The notes: generated by a model not told the origin, from the letters alone. A stretch of DNA of 34,730 nucleotides from JAAGZL01 sp050288625 (GCA_050288625.1 JBNKEE010000028.1:1-34730), one strand, 5' to 3'; positions 1 to 7,232 are shown, numbered from the stretch's first letter. Numbers and translations: made by a program.

Positions 1-204
1 TATGAGATATGACGCCTGAATGTCCCAAGGGACCTGGACGCATAAGCACGGCTCCAGTCAGACGGCTTCTACCGGTTATTAAGCGGCGAGAGCGTAGTTG
101 TCGTCGTTGGCAACTATAGTTTTACAGACTTATTTACGAGGCTGTCTGTATCCTCGGCATGCACCTTGGGTTTTGTGACCCACGTCGAAGCCAATGTCGC
201 CCCC
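1..204 (-). ncRNA. ssrA: tmRNA (transfer-messenger RNA), 5' part, cut by window edge
   Basis: This RNA rescues stalled ribosomes and tags the unfinished protein for proteolysis. Read on the minus strand, the RNA begins at 204 with GGGGGCGACATTGGCTTCGA, the conserved tmRNA 5' end that forms the acceptor stem and D-loop-like region. About 93 nt in, a reading frame from 111 down to 79 encodes ANDDNYALAA followed by two stop codons (TAA at 81-79 and 78-76). This matches the proteobacterial tag pattern ANDxNYALAA. Typical tmRNAs are about 350-360 nt, so the 3' pseudoknots and acceptor half lie before base 1. TATAAT-like hexamers on the minus strand at 252-257 and 207-212 could be -10 elements, but neither has a clear -35 and RNase P trims the 5' end, so the start is not fixed. 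Confidence 0.95.
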
Positions 205-311
205 AGATTATAAAAGACCATGGCCATCAATGTTGGCTCTTTTCGGTAGACATTATATAGGGTGAGATGGTTCCTAGCTATGGCTAATTTTTGGCCTTGG
301 GATCATCGTTA

Positions 312-340
312 TTGACATTGCTTATAGGACAGATTAGGGT
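312..340 (+). promoter_or_regulatory. Candidate sigma-70 promoter for the comEA-like gene
   Basis: A perfect TTGACA (312-317) is followed 17 bases later by TAGGGT (335-340), a poor but possible -10. The predicted start is near 347, giving a leader of about 70 nt before the ATG at 419. It lies in the divergent gap between the tmRNA gene and the comEA-like gene. Apart from this and the possible tmRNA promoter, I see nothing in 205-418. Confidence 0.4.
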
Positions 341-418
341 TTGTATCGCATCCGGGAAGGGTGCCTTGTCTGAGGCAATCTCAGCCAAGAATAATGGAAA
401 ACATTTAAGGAGAAAGAT

Positions 419-700
419 ATGTTACGTCTAATACGGATTTTTACTCTGCTTTTAACTCTACTATTTTCCGGTTTTGCAATTGCTAGCACGGTTAATATTA
501 ATACCGCTGATGCCAACTCCATGGCGGAGAATCTTGAAGGAGTTGGTCTTGCCAAAGCAAATGCCATAGTTGAATATCGCAACGAAAATGGAAAATTTTC
601 CTCCCTGGAGGACCTTTTAATGGTAAAAGGTATTGGTGAAAAGACCCTTGAGCGTAATCGAGATAGAATAAGTCTCGAAATTGAGACGAAGGCAAAATAG
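419..700 (+). CDS. ComEA-family helix-hairpin-helix protein
   Basis: A 93-residue protein with an N-terminal hydrophobic signal (residues 1-22, ending FAIAS) that should send it to the periplasm. The rest is a tandem helix-hairpin-helix DNA-binding unit: VNINTAD, the usual opening of the ComEA HhH domain, then GVGLAKANAIVEYR and VKGIGEKTLER. ComEA relatives bind double-stranded DNA during uptake in competent bacteria. In gammaproteobacteria short single-domain versions like this are common and are not always linked to competence. A good ribosome binding site (AAGGAG) sits about 6 bases before the ATG. It appears monocistronic, with a hairpin just after the stop. No other competence gene is in the window, so a role in transformation is only an inference. 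Confidence 0.85.
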   Translation: MLRLIRIFTLLLTLLFSGFAIASTVNINTADANSMAENLEGVGLAKANAIVEYRNENGKFSSLEDLLMVKGIGEKTLERNRDRISLEIETKAK

Positions 701-714
701 TTCTATTGTGCGCG

Positions 715-747
715 AGCGGGCATTTTCTGTTTGGGAAGATGCCCGCT
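715..747 (+). terminator. Hairpin after the comEA-like gene, possible terminator
   Basis: AGCGGGCAT (715-723) and ATGCCCGCT (739-747) form a perfect 9-bp stem with a 15-nt loop, starting 15 bases after the stop codon. There is no T-run after it, so it may be an RNA-end stabiliser or a weak terminator rather than a classical intrinsic one. Confidence 0.45.
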
Positions 748-1047
748 AATGAATAATCGATTAAATCCCCAACTGTCTAAAGATTTCTGAGACCATAATT
801 ATTGTGTTGGTATCTATAACAAAATCTTTGGGATGACCTGCCGTTTGTTGTGATACGCTATGCGAATCTAGTATGCCGCTGAAATGGATTGTGGTAATAA
901 ATCGAATTAGAACAAATAGATAGGACATATAGAATTCCATTAACAATCTGAACTATTCCAGATGATTTCATCAGTGGTTGCAATCCACTGCACGATAATC
1001 AGATCATGGAAATCAGATAATAAAGTGATTTGAAGGAGACAGACTTC
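748..1047 (+). other. Intergenic leader region of sat
   Basis: No gene is supported here. The region is AT-rich. A weak promoter candidate is TTGTTG (845-850), an 18-base spacer and TAGTAT (869-874), which would give a leader of about 165 nt. Inside that leader a 6-bp hairpin (CAGTGG 972-977 with CCACTG 985-990, 7-nt loop) lies upstream of the sat ribosome binding site. I do not recognise a known riboswitch or a clear regulator site. Confidence 0.3.
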
Positions 1048-2232
1048 ATGATTAAGCCAATAGGTTCCGATACCCTGATGCCACTGTTTGTTTATGATAC
1101 TGAAAAGCATCATGAGCTGATGCATGAGGCAGAGTCACTACCATCTGTAGTGATCAGTTCTCAGGCTGCAGGGAATGCCGTGATGATGGGTGGTGGTTAC
1201 TTTACCCCACTAAAGGGATTTATGAATGTAGAAGATGCTGTTGGTTGTGCACAGAACATGCAGATGACTGACGGTTCATTCTTCCCAGTTCCGGTACTAT
1301 GTCTTCTTGAAGATGTGTCTGCGATCAAAGACAGTAAACGCATTGCCTTGCGTGATCCAAATATGGAGGGAAATCCTGTTCTAGCTATCATGGATGTTGA
1401 TGCTATAGAAGAGGTGAACGAAGACCAGATGCAGATGATGACCGAAAAGGTATACGGCACACAGGATATGGAACATCCAGGGGTGGCGGAGTTCAATAAC
1501 CAGGGACGCATGGCGGTATCAGGCCCGATCCAGGTACTCCACTTCAGCTACTTTCAGGATGATTTCCCTGATACGTTCCGCACCGCGGTTGAAATCCGTA
1601 ACGAGATAGCCGAACGCGGTTGGAAGAAGATCGTTGCCTTTCAAACTCGTAATCCTATGCATCGTGCCCACGAAGAGTTGTGCAAGATGGCTATGGATGC
1701 AATCGATGCGGATGGTGTTGTTATTCATATGCTGCTGGGAAAGCTTAAGCCTGGAGATATCCCAGCACCAGTGCGTGATGCGGCAATCCGCAAGATGGCG
1801 GAACTCTATTTTCCACCAAACACTGTATCCATAAGCGGTTATGGTTTTGATATGCTGTATGCAGGTCCACGTGAAGCGGTACTACATGCATACTTCAGAC
1901 AGAATATGGGCGCCACCCATTTTATCATTGGTCGCGATCATGCAGGTGTTGGTGATTACTATGGTGCTTTCGATGCGCAGACCATCTTTGATGCTGAGGT
2001 TCCAGCAGGCGCCTTGGATATCGAGATATTCAATGCTGATCATACCGCATACTCCAAGCTATTGAATAAGGTAGTCATGATGCGTGATGCACCTGACCAC
2101 TCCAAAGAAGACTTCGTGCTTCTTTCTGGCACCAAGGTGCGTGAGATGTTAGGGCAGGGGATTGCCCCGCCAGCGGAGTTCTCACGTCCTGAGGTGGCGA
2201 AAATCCTGATGGATTACTATCAATCCTTGTAG
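1048..2232 (+). CDS. sat: Sulfate adenylyltransferase (ATP sulfurylase), dissimilatory type
   Basis: The enzyme interconverts ATP + sulfate and APS + pyrophosphate. In sulfur oxidisers it runs in the ATP-forming direction on APS made from sulfite by AprAB. The 394-residue length fits the homo-oligomeric Sat family, not the CysD/CysN assimilatory pair. Active-site motifs are present: QTRNPMHRAHEE (nucleotide-binding QxRNPxHxxH) and IGRDHAGVGDYYGAFDAQ. The start is placed at ATG 1048, not the in-frame TTG at 1030, because AAGGAG (1033-1038) is the right distance upstream and MIKPIGSDTL is the usual family N-terminus. A strong terminator follows, so it is transcribed alone. As I recall them, the tubeworm-symbiont and Chromatiales sequences are very similar. 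aprAB and dsr genes are not in the window, so the direction of the reaction is inferred. Confidence 0.96.
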   Translation: MIKPIGSDTLMPLFVYDTEKHHELMHEAESLPSVVISSQAAGNAVMMGGGYFTPLKGFMNVEDAVGCAQNMQMTDGSFFPVPVLCLLEDVSAIKDSKRIALRDPNMEGNPVLAIMDVDAIEEVNEDQMQMMTEKVYGTQDMEHPGVAEFNNQGRMAVSGPIQVLHFSYFQDDFPDTFRTAVEIRNEIAERGWKKIVAFQTRNPMHRAHEELCKMAMDAIDADGVVIHMLLGKLKPGDIPAPVRDAAIRKMAELYFPPNTVSISGYGFDMLYAGPREAVLHAYFRQNMGATHFIIGRDHAGVGDYYGAFDAQTIFDAEVPAGALDIEIFNADHTAYSKLLNKVVMMRDAPDHSKEDFVLLSGTKVREMLGQGIAPPAEFSRPEVAKILMDYYQSL

Positions 2233-2256
2233 TAACAGAAGTTGTTTCTGTGATAG

Positions 2257-2286
2257 CCCGTTCCCTGTACAGGGAACGGGTTTTTT
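2257..2286 (+). terminator. Intrinsic terminator of sat
   Basis: CCCGTTCCCT (2257-2266) pairs perfectly with AGGGAACGGG (2271-2280) around a 4-nt loop and is followed directly by six T. It starts 24 bases after the sat stop. Confidence 0.92.
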
Positions 2287-2288
2287 GA

Positions 2289-2407
2289 TGTACAGGGACG
2301 TACGAATGGCAGAAAAATGCTCCTGCATTTTCTGCACTTCCGCCATCCTTGGCGGTCGTCGCGAACGGATATGGACTCCGGTTGTGAGCGACTTATGTAC
2401 AGGGACG
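2289..2407. repeat. Hairpin-rich intergenic repeat with flanking 12-bp direct repeats
   Basis: TGTACAGGGACG occurs at 2289-2300 and again at 2396-2407, and a near copy (TGTACAGGGAACG) forms the apical half of the sat terminator at 2267-2279. Between the two copies lie two hairpins: GCAGAAAAATGC (2309-2320) with GCATTTTCTGC (2325-2335), one bulged base, and CCGCC (2340-2344) with GGCGG (2351-2355). An ORF can be read across it (2285-2557, 90 codons), but it resembles no protein I know and has no clear ribosome binding site. The layout is that of a non-coding dispersed element. The rest of the gap to 2540 shows nothing further. Confidence 0.5.
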
Positions 2408-2540
2408 AAGCAAATGGATTTGCGAGTGTTGCGAGAGACCATGGACAAGGTGAGACCGAATGTCGAGAAGGTGGTTCGGGCTATATCCGGTTGTGAGTGT
2501 GTCTGGATTTTTGTAGTTGGCGATGCTATTAAGATAAATT

Positions 2541-3137
2541 ATGGATTACAAATTTAGCATAATTCACACTGAGACCTTAACTGACGGTTTCCTGCCGGTA
2601 AAACGTTATCATCTTAAACACAGCCTGTTCACAGGTGGTATTAGTAGCGAACTTGTCCGTGAACGGATGGAAGGCAATAGGGCAGCATCCCTGCTTCCCT
2701 ATGATCCTGTGAAAGATAACGTAGTCTTGATCGAACAGTTCAGAATCGGTGCTTTGGAGGAGAGAGATAGCGCGTGGATACTGGAAATAGTTGGCGGGAT
2801 TATAGAGGGATCAGAAAAACCGGAAGAGGTCGCTCGCAGAGAAGCCATGGAAGAAGCTGGGTGTAGGGTAAGTGAGTTGACTTCGATCTGTGAGTTTATG
2901 GTAAGTCCTGGCATCTCCAGCGAGCGTATACATCTTTTTTGTGGCTGTGTAGATTCCAGCAAGGCAGAAGGTATTCACGGTGTGGATGAAGAGGGTGAAG
3001 ATATAAGGGTGGTGGTAATGTCGGCAGATGAGGCTATCCAAGGTATTGAATCTGGAATAATCAACTCCACTGCTTCCATAATAGCCTTGCAATGGTTGGC
3101 CTTACATAAGGATGGTCTGCGTAGACGATGGAGATGA
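2541..3137 (+). CDS. nudF: ADP-ribose pyrophosphatase (NUDIX, NudF family)
   Basis: It hydrolyses ADP-ribose and related nucleoside diphosphate sugars to AMP and a sugar phosphate, a house-cleaning reaction in the cytoplasm. The 198-residue protein contains a complete Nudix box (GX5EX7REX2EEXG) from Gly86 through Glu92 and Arg100-Glu101 to Glu104-Glu105-x-Gly107, which supplies the Mg2+ ligands. The N-terminal strand region and the downstream MVSPGISSERIHLF segment fit the ADP-ribose branch rather than MutT or NudE. The upstream ribosome binding site is poor (AAGATAAATT). In many gammaproteobacteria nudF neighbours tolC or cpdA; here it stands alone after the sat terminator. Substrate assignment is by family resemblance. 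Confidence 0.88.
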   Translation: MDYKFSIIHTETLTDGFLPVKRYHLKHSLFTGGISSELVRERMEGNRAASLLPYDPVKDNVVLIEQFRIGALEERDSAWILEIVGGIIEGSEKPEEVARREAMEEAGCRVSELTSICEFMVSPGISSERIHLFCGCVDSSKAEGIHGVDEEGEDIRVVVMSADEAIQGIESGIINSTASIIALQWLALHKDGLRRRWR

Positions 3138-3285
3138 TATTGTAAGAATAAGCCTACACCAAATATAGATAATTCTGATGGTTGGGACAGTATCCATACT
3201 CTATTTTTGTATTAGATCATATGGAATTACATAGGATCTACACACCCTTCCCCAAGGGCTATGCAAGGAAGCGCAGAAAGGAAGC

Positions 3286-3327
3286 AAAACGTCGATCATA
3301 CCTTCCGTTTTTGATCGACGTTTTTTT
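3286..3327. terminator. Bidirectional terminator between nudF and mscS
   Basis: AAAACGTCGATCA (3286-3298) pairs with TGATCGACGTTTT (3312-3324) and is followed by a T-run to 3327. The A-run on the left arm becomes a T-run on the other strand, so it can end both nudF (+) and the convergent mscS (-). The rest of the 3138-3340 gap holds no supported gene. Confidence 0.88.
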
Positions 3328-3340
3328 GTGCTGGAGAATG

Positions 3341-4159
3341 TTATTCGGGTTTGTTTATATGCAGATCCATCTGCGGATAGGGTATGGAAATATTATTCTC
3401 ATCGAAGGCTAGTTTTATCTTTTCTGTAAGATCAAATCTTACTGTCCAGTAATCTGCTGTATTTACCCATGGCCTTACCACAAAGTTCACGCTGCTTTCA
3501 GCAAGTTCAGCAACAGCTATCTGCGGTTCCGGGTCATTGAGCACGCGTTCATCCCGTCTTATTATGTCTGCCATAATATTTTTTGCCTTTTTGATATCGT
3601 CCTCATAACCGATGCCAAAGACCATATCTATGCGCCTGGTATCTCTGGTGGAAAAGTTGGTAATAGTTCCGTTGTAAATAGAACCATTGGGTACTATAAC
3701 CTCACGGTTGTCACCAGTGCGCATGACGGTGTTAAAGATAGTTATTGATTCAACAACACCTGATGTGCCTCCTGCCTCTATAAAGTCTCCGGTCTTGAAT
3801 GGGCGGAAGACGATAAGCATTACTCCCGAGGCGAAATTCTGAAGCGAATTCTGTAATGCTAGACCTACAGCTAGACCTGCCGCGCCTAGAAGAGCTATGA
3901 GTGATGTGGTGTCTACTCCAAGTTGATCAAGAGCGGCAATAATTATGAACAGTAGAAGAGCGCTTTTCACGATTGATGAAATAAAATTGACTAGAATGGT
4001 ATCCATTCCCGTCTTGTGCAGTAATTTCCTCAACAGCCTAACTATTGTCTTGGCGATAATACGACCGACTACGAAGACGGCTAAGGCTAGGACTATATTT
4101 ATTCCCCATGGAATTACATAGGTGGAGACTAGTTCGTTCATGTTTTCTGCATCAGGCAT
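3341..4159 (-). CDS. mscS: Small-conductance mechanosensitive channel, MscS family
   Basis: An inner-membrane channel that opens under membrane tension and releases solutes during hypo-osmotic shock. At 272 residues it matches E. coli MscS (286). The N-terminus holds three membrane helices (about residues 12-33, 58-80 and 87-118). The third is the pore helix with the Gly/Ala pattern LLGAAGLAVGLALQNSLQNF, followed by the cytoplasmic beta domain (FRPFKTGDFIEAGG, then VPNGSIYNGTITNFSTRDTRR) and the C-terminal vestibule. Start at 4159, with AAGGAA eight bases upstream. It is the last gene of a minus-strand group after the secretin-like gene (49-base gap), but nothing suggests a shared function. 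Confidence 0.94.
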   Translation of the reverse strand: MPDAENMNELVSTYVIPWGINIVLALAVFVVGRIIAKTIVRLLRKLLHKTGMDTILVNFISSIVKSALLLFIIIAALDQLGVDTTSLIALLGAAGLAVGLALQNSLQNFASGVMLIVFRPFKTGDFIEAGGTSGVVESITIFNTVMRTGDNREVIVPNGSIYNGTITNFSTRDTRRIDMVFGIGYEDDIKKAKNIMADIIRRDERVLNDPEPQIAVAELAESSVNFVVRPWVNTADYWTVRFDLTEKIKLAFDENNISIPYPQMDLHINKPE

Positions 4160-4208
4160 GGTCTATTCCTTATTAATGCTTATTGTTGGTCTTTCTGTGC
4201 TCTTTAGG

Positions 4209-5027
4209 TCATCTAATCTCTTGCACTAGTAGCTGTATTGAGTGCTGATTATGCCCAGATGTCTGAGATCTTCTGATTATATCTGAGTTTTGACTATCTA
4301 TACGATTGGATATACCTCCAACACTTATCCATTCGCCGATCTTTCCGCGGACGGTAGTTTGGGCTTCGGTAATATCATAGGTTCCGTGGATTGAACTCTG
4401 GCGCTGCATATGGGGAGATATGCTAAGCGTAACCTGGTCACCATTTAAAAGAGGTGTAACATAGAATCCGGTAGTGACATCGCGGTAGCGTACGGTGTTC
4501 TGTTGCTGGACTATACCGCCCGAGATTACCGTTGTTTGTTCATCAATAGGTACAGATTTACCTGTGGCAATAAAGGCAGGCCTTCCTTCGATGGCCTGTA
4601 TATGTTGGGTTGCATCAATCTGGCTGTTGGTACTGCTGGATCTCACCCTGATGCGAGCTGAGCCAGGCTTGGTGGTTCTTCCAATAATTATATTTGAATG
4701 CTTGCCAAGCTTAGCATTTATATCTGTGCTGACACCGTCTCTGTCCAGATCATATGTTGCTCCATGTCGAACATATATGATGAGTTTACGTGCTGGGCGA
4801 TCAATAGTCGCCAATATCTTTCTGACCTCAGCAATCTGCTCAGGCTTGGCCCTAATTATTAACTGATTATTTATGCCTGTGACAGTGCCGTTTGGTTCTA
4901 CAAAGGGCTTAACTATAGGGATAATCTCACTGACCGTTCTTGCCTTAAGTTCTATGATTTCCATCGGATCGTCGGCAAATAGTATGCTGTGATTAAATAG
5001 CAGTAATAACAGTACAAGTATTCTCAT
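4209..5027 (-). CDS. Small secretin-like periplasmic or outer-membrane protein
   Basis: A 272-residue protein with a signal peptide (MRILVLLLLLFNHSILFAD) and then a secretin short domain. Residues about 22-85 (IIELKARTVSEIIPIVKPFV, then NNQLIIRAKPEQIAEVRKIL, IDRPARKLIIYV) match the N0/N1-like domains of GspD, PilQ and NolW. The C-terminal half (VTPLLNGDQVTLSISPHMQ and GKIGEWISVGGI) resembles the closing strands of a secretin core. The protein is far shorter than a full secretin (500-700 residues) and no type II, III or IV pilus genes are nearby. The open frame extends to 5213, but that extension runs through the upstream gene and lacks a signal peptide, so ATG 5027 is preferred. Function unknown. 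Confidence 0.75.
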   Translation of the reverse strand: MRILVLLLLLFNHSILFADDPMEIIELKARTVSEIIPIVKPFVEPNGTVTGINNQLIIRAKPEQIAEVRKILATIDRPARKLIIYVRHGATYDLDRDGVSTDINAKLGKHSNIIIGRTTKPGSARIRVRSSSTNSQIDATQHIQAIEGRPAFIATGKSVPIDEQTTVISGGIVQQQNTVRYRDVTTGFYVTPLLNGDQVTLSISPHMQRQSSIHGTYDITEAQTTVRGKIGEWISVGGISNRIDSQNSDIIRRSQTSGHNQHSIQLLVQEIR

Positions 5028-5058
5028 TTTTGGCACCCTGTAAATTATGAGGATATCG

Positions 5059-5589
5059 TCATATATGTAGATCGCGCAATTCCGATGCGGGTTCACTCTG
5101 TTCCCACACTTCATTGAAAAATATGCCAAGCTGTCTTGTTTCAAACCTTGAGTTGAAATCAACTGTGGCGGCATAATTTGTGTGGAGTGATCTATGCAGA
5201 TACCCGGTCGCATCTACGAGTAGGAAATTTTCTATGTGGTCGACGTGGTCAGGACCGGGTTGCCTTATCTCTATCTTGCTAGTCAGACGCCTCCAAAGTT
5301 GGATCAATCTATGTCCTTCACGCTGTACCTTTTCATTATTCTGTAATAAGACTTTTACCTGGCTGTGTTCACTGCGGATGGCCAGGTTCCTTATGGCCTC
5401 AAGAAAATCTGCATGGTTGTAGATCTGGGGGTCTAGGTCATAGCTGAAAATATGGATAGATCTTTTTGCCTGGGTAGCTAGATTAAAGGCGGCTTTTCTA
5501 CACTCTATGACACCGTCAAGATGCATCTTTCCAGATGATTCGCCTAATACAGCATCATCTATTGAGTGCATGACTAGGTTCTTTGTCAT
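5059..5589 (-). CDS. PLD-like DUF7931 family protein
   Basis: A 176-residue cytoplasmic protein. It resembles the conserved gammaproteobacterial family now called DUF7931, which has a phospholipase-D-like fold and is sometimes fused to a GNAT acetyltransferase. Visible marks are the segment AKRSIHIFSYDLDPQIYNHADFLEAIRNLA, which looks like the start of a PLD half, and VDHIENFLLVDATGYLHR, which looks like a degenerate HxK motif. A full HKD motif (HxKxxxxD) is absent, so catalysis is doubtful. Ribosome binding site AGGAAT is eight bases before ATG 5589. The secretin-like gene starts 31 bases after its stop, so the two are probably cotranscribed. The family assignment is from memory of its pattern. 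Confidence 0.65.
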   Translation of the reverse strand: MTKNLVMHSIDDAVLGESSGKMHLDGVIECRKAAFNLATQAKRSIHIFSYDLDPQIYNHADFLEAIRNLAIRSEHSQVKVLLQNNEKVQREGHRLIQLWRRLTSKIEIRQPGPDHVDHIENFLLVDATGYLHRSLHTNYAATVDFNSRFETRQLGIFFNEVWEQSEPASELRDLHI

Positions 5590-5648
5590 CAGGATTCCTA
5601 ACCTCGGTTCGTTGGCCTATGGTTAAGTGTAGTATTTATTTAGATGTG

Positions 5649-5679
5649 AAAAAGAACCCCGCTCACCAGGGTCGGCGGG
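5649..5679 (-). terminator. Intrinsic terminator within the purB-DUF7931 gap
   Basis: On the minus strand CCCGC (5679-5675) pairs with GCGGG (5662-5658), followed by GTTCTTTTT down to 5649. An alternative pairing joins CGGGG (5689-5693) with CCCCG (5657-5661). It lies 186 bases past the purB stop, rather far to be its own terminator, and 60 bases before the DUF7931 start. Confidence 0.6.
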
Positions 5680-5737
5680 CAGGGCAATCGGGGAACTGTG
5701 TGTTGTAAACGGGATGTCTACACAACGTCCTAACTTG
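5649..5737 (-). ncRNA. Predicted CRP-activated short transcript (sRNA or attenuated leader)
   Basis: A minus-strand start predicted at about 5737 and a terminator ending at 5649 would give an RNA of about 89 nt. No open frame of useful length with a ribosome binding site is seen inside it. It could be a stand-alone small RNA under CRP control, like Spot 42 or CyaR in role only. Alternatively it could be the leader of the DUF7931 gene at 5589, with the terminator acting as an attenuator. I do not recognise the sequence as a known RNA family. Confidence 0.35.
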
Positions 5738-5743
5738 AGTTAC

Positions 5744-5786
5744 ATTCTAGAGAGTTTACCCTTGTCTAGCTGTGAGATAGTTCACA
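5744..5786 (-). promoter_or_regulatory. CRP (cAMP receptor protein) site with class II promoter
   Basis: TGTGA-N6-TCACA (5771-5786) is a perfect match to the CRP/Vfr half-sites and continues into ATTT as in the full consensus. On the minus strand TAGAAT (5749-5744) is a good -10, placing the start at about 5737. The centre of the CRP site (5778.5) is then at -41.5, the exact class II activator position, and there is no good -35, as expected for an activator-dependent promoter. The cAMP-CRP link is known for the motif; its use here is inferred. Confidence 0.6.
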
Positions 5787-5800
5787 TTTATAGGTGGTAG

Positions 5801-5815
5801 ACATAATATTTATGT
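5801..5815. repeat. 15-bp palindrome beside the CRP site
   Basis: ACATAA-TAT-TTATGT is a perfect inverted repeat 15 bases from the CRP-type site, in the purB-DUF7931 gap. It is AT-rich and could be an operator or a weak hairpin downstream of purB. I do not recognise the binding protein. Confidence 0.3.
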
Positions 5816-5864
5816 GGTCCTGCAGACGTTAACCACACTTTTATTTTGAATAACGTATTGTTAT

Positions 5865-7232
5865 TTATATATTTTTAGCCTGTTTTGTGGCGTTTCCGAT
5901 ATAGTTGGATGGGGTGAGCTGTTTCAACGACACCTTTACATCCTCAGGTATCTCTAATCCATCGACAAATTTTTGCAGATCGCTTTGGGTTATTCGTTGT
6001 CCTCGAGTCAACTCTTTAAGTTTCTCGTATGGTTTCTCGATACCATATCTGCGCATAACGGTCTGAATAGGTTCGGCCAAAACTTCCCAGTTGGCATCCA
6101 AGTCTGCTTCTAGATTATCTGTATTTACCTCTAGTTTTGATATGCCGCGCATGATTGATTGTAATGCAATGCTGGTATGGGCGAAGCCAACCCCAAGATT
6201 GCGCAGGACTGTAGAGTCTGTTAGATCACGCTGCCATCTGGATATGGGTAATTTCGCCGCCAGATGAGTAAACAGCGCATTTGCTATTCCCAAGTTACCC
6301 TCGCCATTTTCAAAGTCTATGGGATTTACCTTGTGTGGCATAGTGGATGATCCAACTTCTCCCGCAATTGTCTTTTGTTTGAAGTGGCCGATAGAGATGT
6401 AGCTCCAGATATCTCGGCAGAAGTCTATCAGAATTGTATTGAATCTGGCTGTGGCATCAAACAGCTCCGCCATATAGTCATGGGGCTCTATCTGGATAGT
6501 GTAGGGGTTCCAAGTAATCCCCAAAGATTCCACAAAGCTCTGAGCAAAGCGCTGCCAATCCAGTTCTGGGTAGGCTGCAATGTGCGCATTGTAATTGCCC
6601 ACTGCACCGTTAATCTTGCCTAGGATTAGAACAGATGCTACTTGGTTACGCTGATGCTGGAGACGATAGGCCACATTAGCCATTTCTTTGCCTAACGTGG
6701 TAGGGGAGGCTGGTTGACCATGGGTACGGGAGAGCATAGAGATGTCCGCATATTCGTGGGCCATCGCTTTTATAGCATGAGTTATATCATCCATCTGAGG
6801 TAATAGTACCTGTCCTCTGCCTTCCCTCAACATTAGAGCGTGAGACAAGTTGTTGATATCCTCTGATGTACAGGCGAAGTGAATGAATTCGCTTATCGCC
6901 TCCAGCTCTTTATTGCCGGCAATCTTCTCTTTTAGAAAGTACTCGACTGCCTTTACATCATGATTTGTTGTTCGTTCGATGTTCTTGATGCGTTGCGCGT
7001 CTTCCTCGTCAAATTTTTCTACGATAGCGTTTAGTATGTTACCCGCATGTTCGCTGAGAACAGGTACCTCTTCAATTTCCTCCTTGGCAGCCAATGCCTG
7101 TAACCAGCGAACTTCAACCAGAACTCTGTGTTTGATTAGCCCAAATTCACTGAAGATCGGTTGCAGGGACGTAACCTTGTTGCCGTAACGTCCGTCGACT
7201 GGAGAGATTGCTGTAAGAGGGGTCAATTCCAT
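5865..7232 (-). CDS. purB: Adenylosuccinate lyase
   Basis: It catalyses two fumarate-releasing steps of purine synthesis: SAICAR to AICAR, and adenylosuccinate to AMP. The 455-residue length matches the E. coli-type PurB (456). The family signature GSSTMPHKVNPIDFEN, a flexible catalytic loop with the active serine, is intact. The conserved TSEDINNLSHALML and SRTHGQPASPTTLGKEM segments that carry substrate-binding His residues are also present. The opening ELTPLTAISPVDGRYG is typical. It is the last gene of the mnmA-hflD-lipoprotein-purB run. In E. coli purB follows hflD directly, so the lipoprotein gene is an insertion into an old gene pair. Confidence 0.98.
   Translation of the reverse strand: MELTPLTAISPVDGRYGNKVTSLQPIFSEFGLIKHRVLVEVRWLQALAAKEEIEEVPVLSEHAGNILNAIVEKFDEEDAQRIKNIERTTNHDVKAVEYFLKEKIAGNKELEAISEFIHFACTSEDINNLSHALMLREGRGQVLLPQMDDITHAIKAMAHEYADISMLSRTHGQPASPTTLGKEMANVAYRLQHQRNQVASVLILGKINGAVGNYNAHIAAYPELDWQRFAQSFVESLGITWNPYTIQIEPHDYMAELFDATARFNTILIDFCRDIWSYISIGHFKQKTIAGEVGSSTMPHKVNPIDFENGEGNLGIANALFTHLAAKLPISRWQRDLTDSTVLRNLGVGFAHTSIALQSIMRGISKLEVNTDNLEADLDANWEVLAEPIQTVMRRYGIEKPYEKLKELTRGQRITQSDLQKFVDGLEIPEDVKVSLKQLTPSNYIGNATKQAKNI

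Noticed and set aside
761..1125. Two overlapping minus-strand ORFs before and into sat
   Set aside because: No ribosome binding sites, and one overlaps the real sat start; low-complexity AT-rich translation.
2285..2557. 90-codon ORF (+) across the sat-nudF gap
   Set aside because: It runs through three hairpins and repeats, lacks a ribosome binding site, overlaps the nudF start and resembles no known protein.
3182..3412. 76-codon ORF (+) after nudF
   Set aside because: It crosses the bidirectional terminator and the 3' end of mscS, with a composition typical of random frames.
3221..4122. 15-base repeat ATGGAATTACATAGG at 3221-3235 and 4108-4122
   Set aside because: One shared 15-mer is near what chance gives in a 35 kb window, and the flanks differ.
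5028..5213. N-terminal extension of the secretin-like frame
   Set aside because: It overlaps the DUF7931 gene and has no signal peptide; ATG 5027 starts a proper one.
5649..5864. 6S RNA in the gap after purB
   Set aside because: The length and position were tempting, but I find no long imperfect hairpin with a central bubble.
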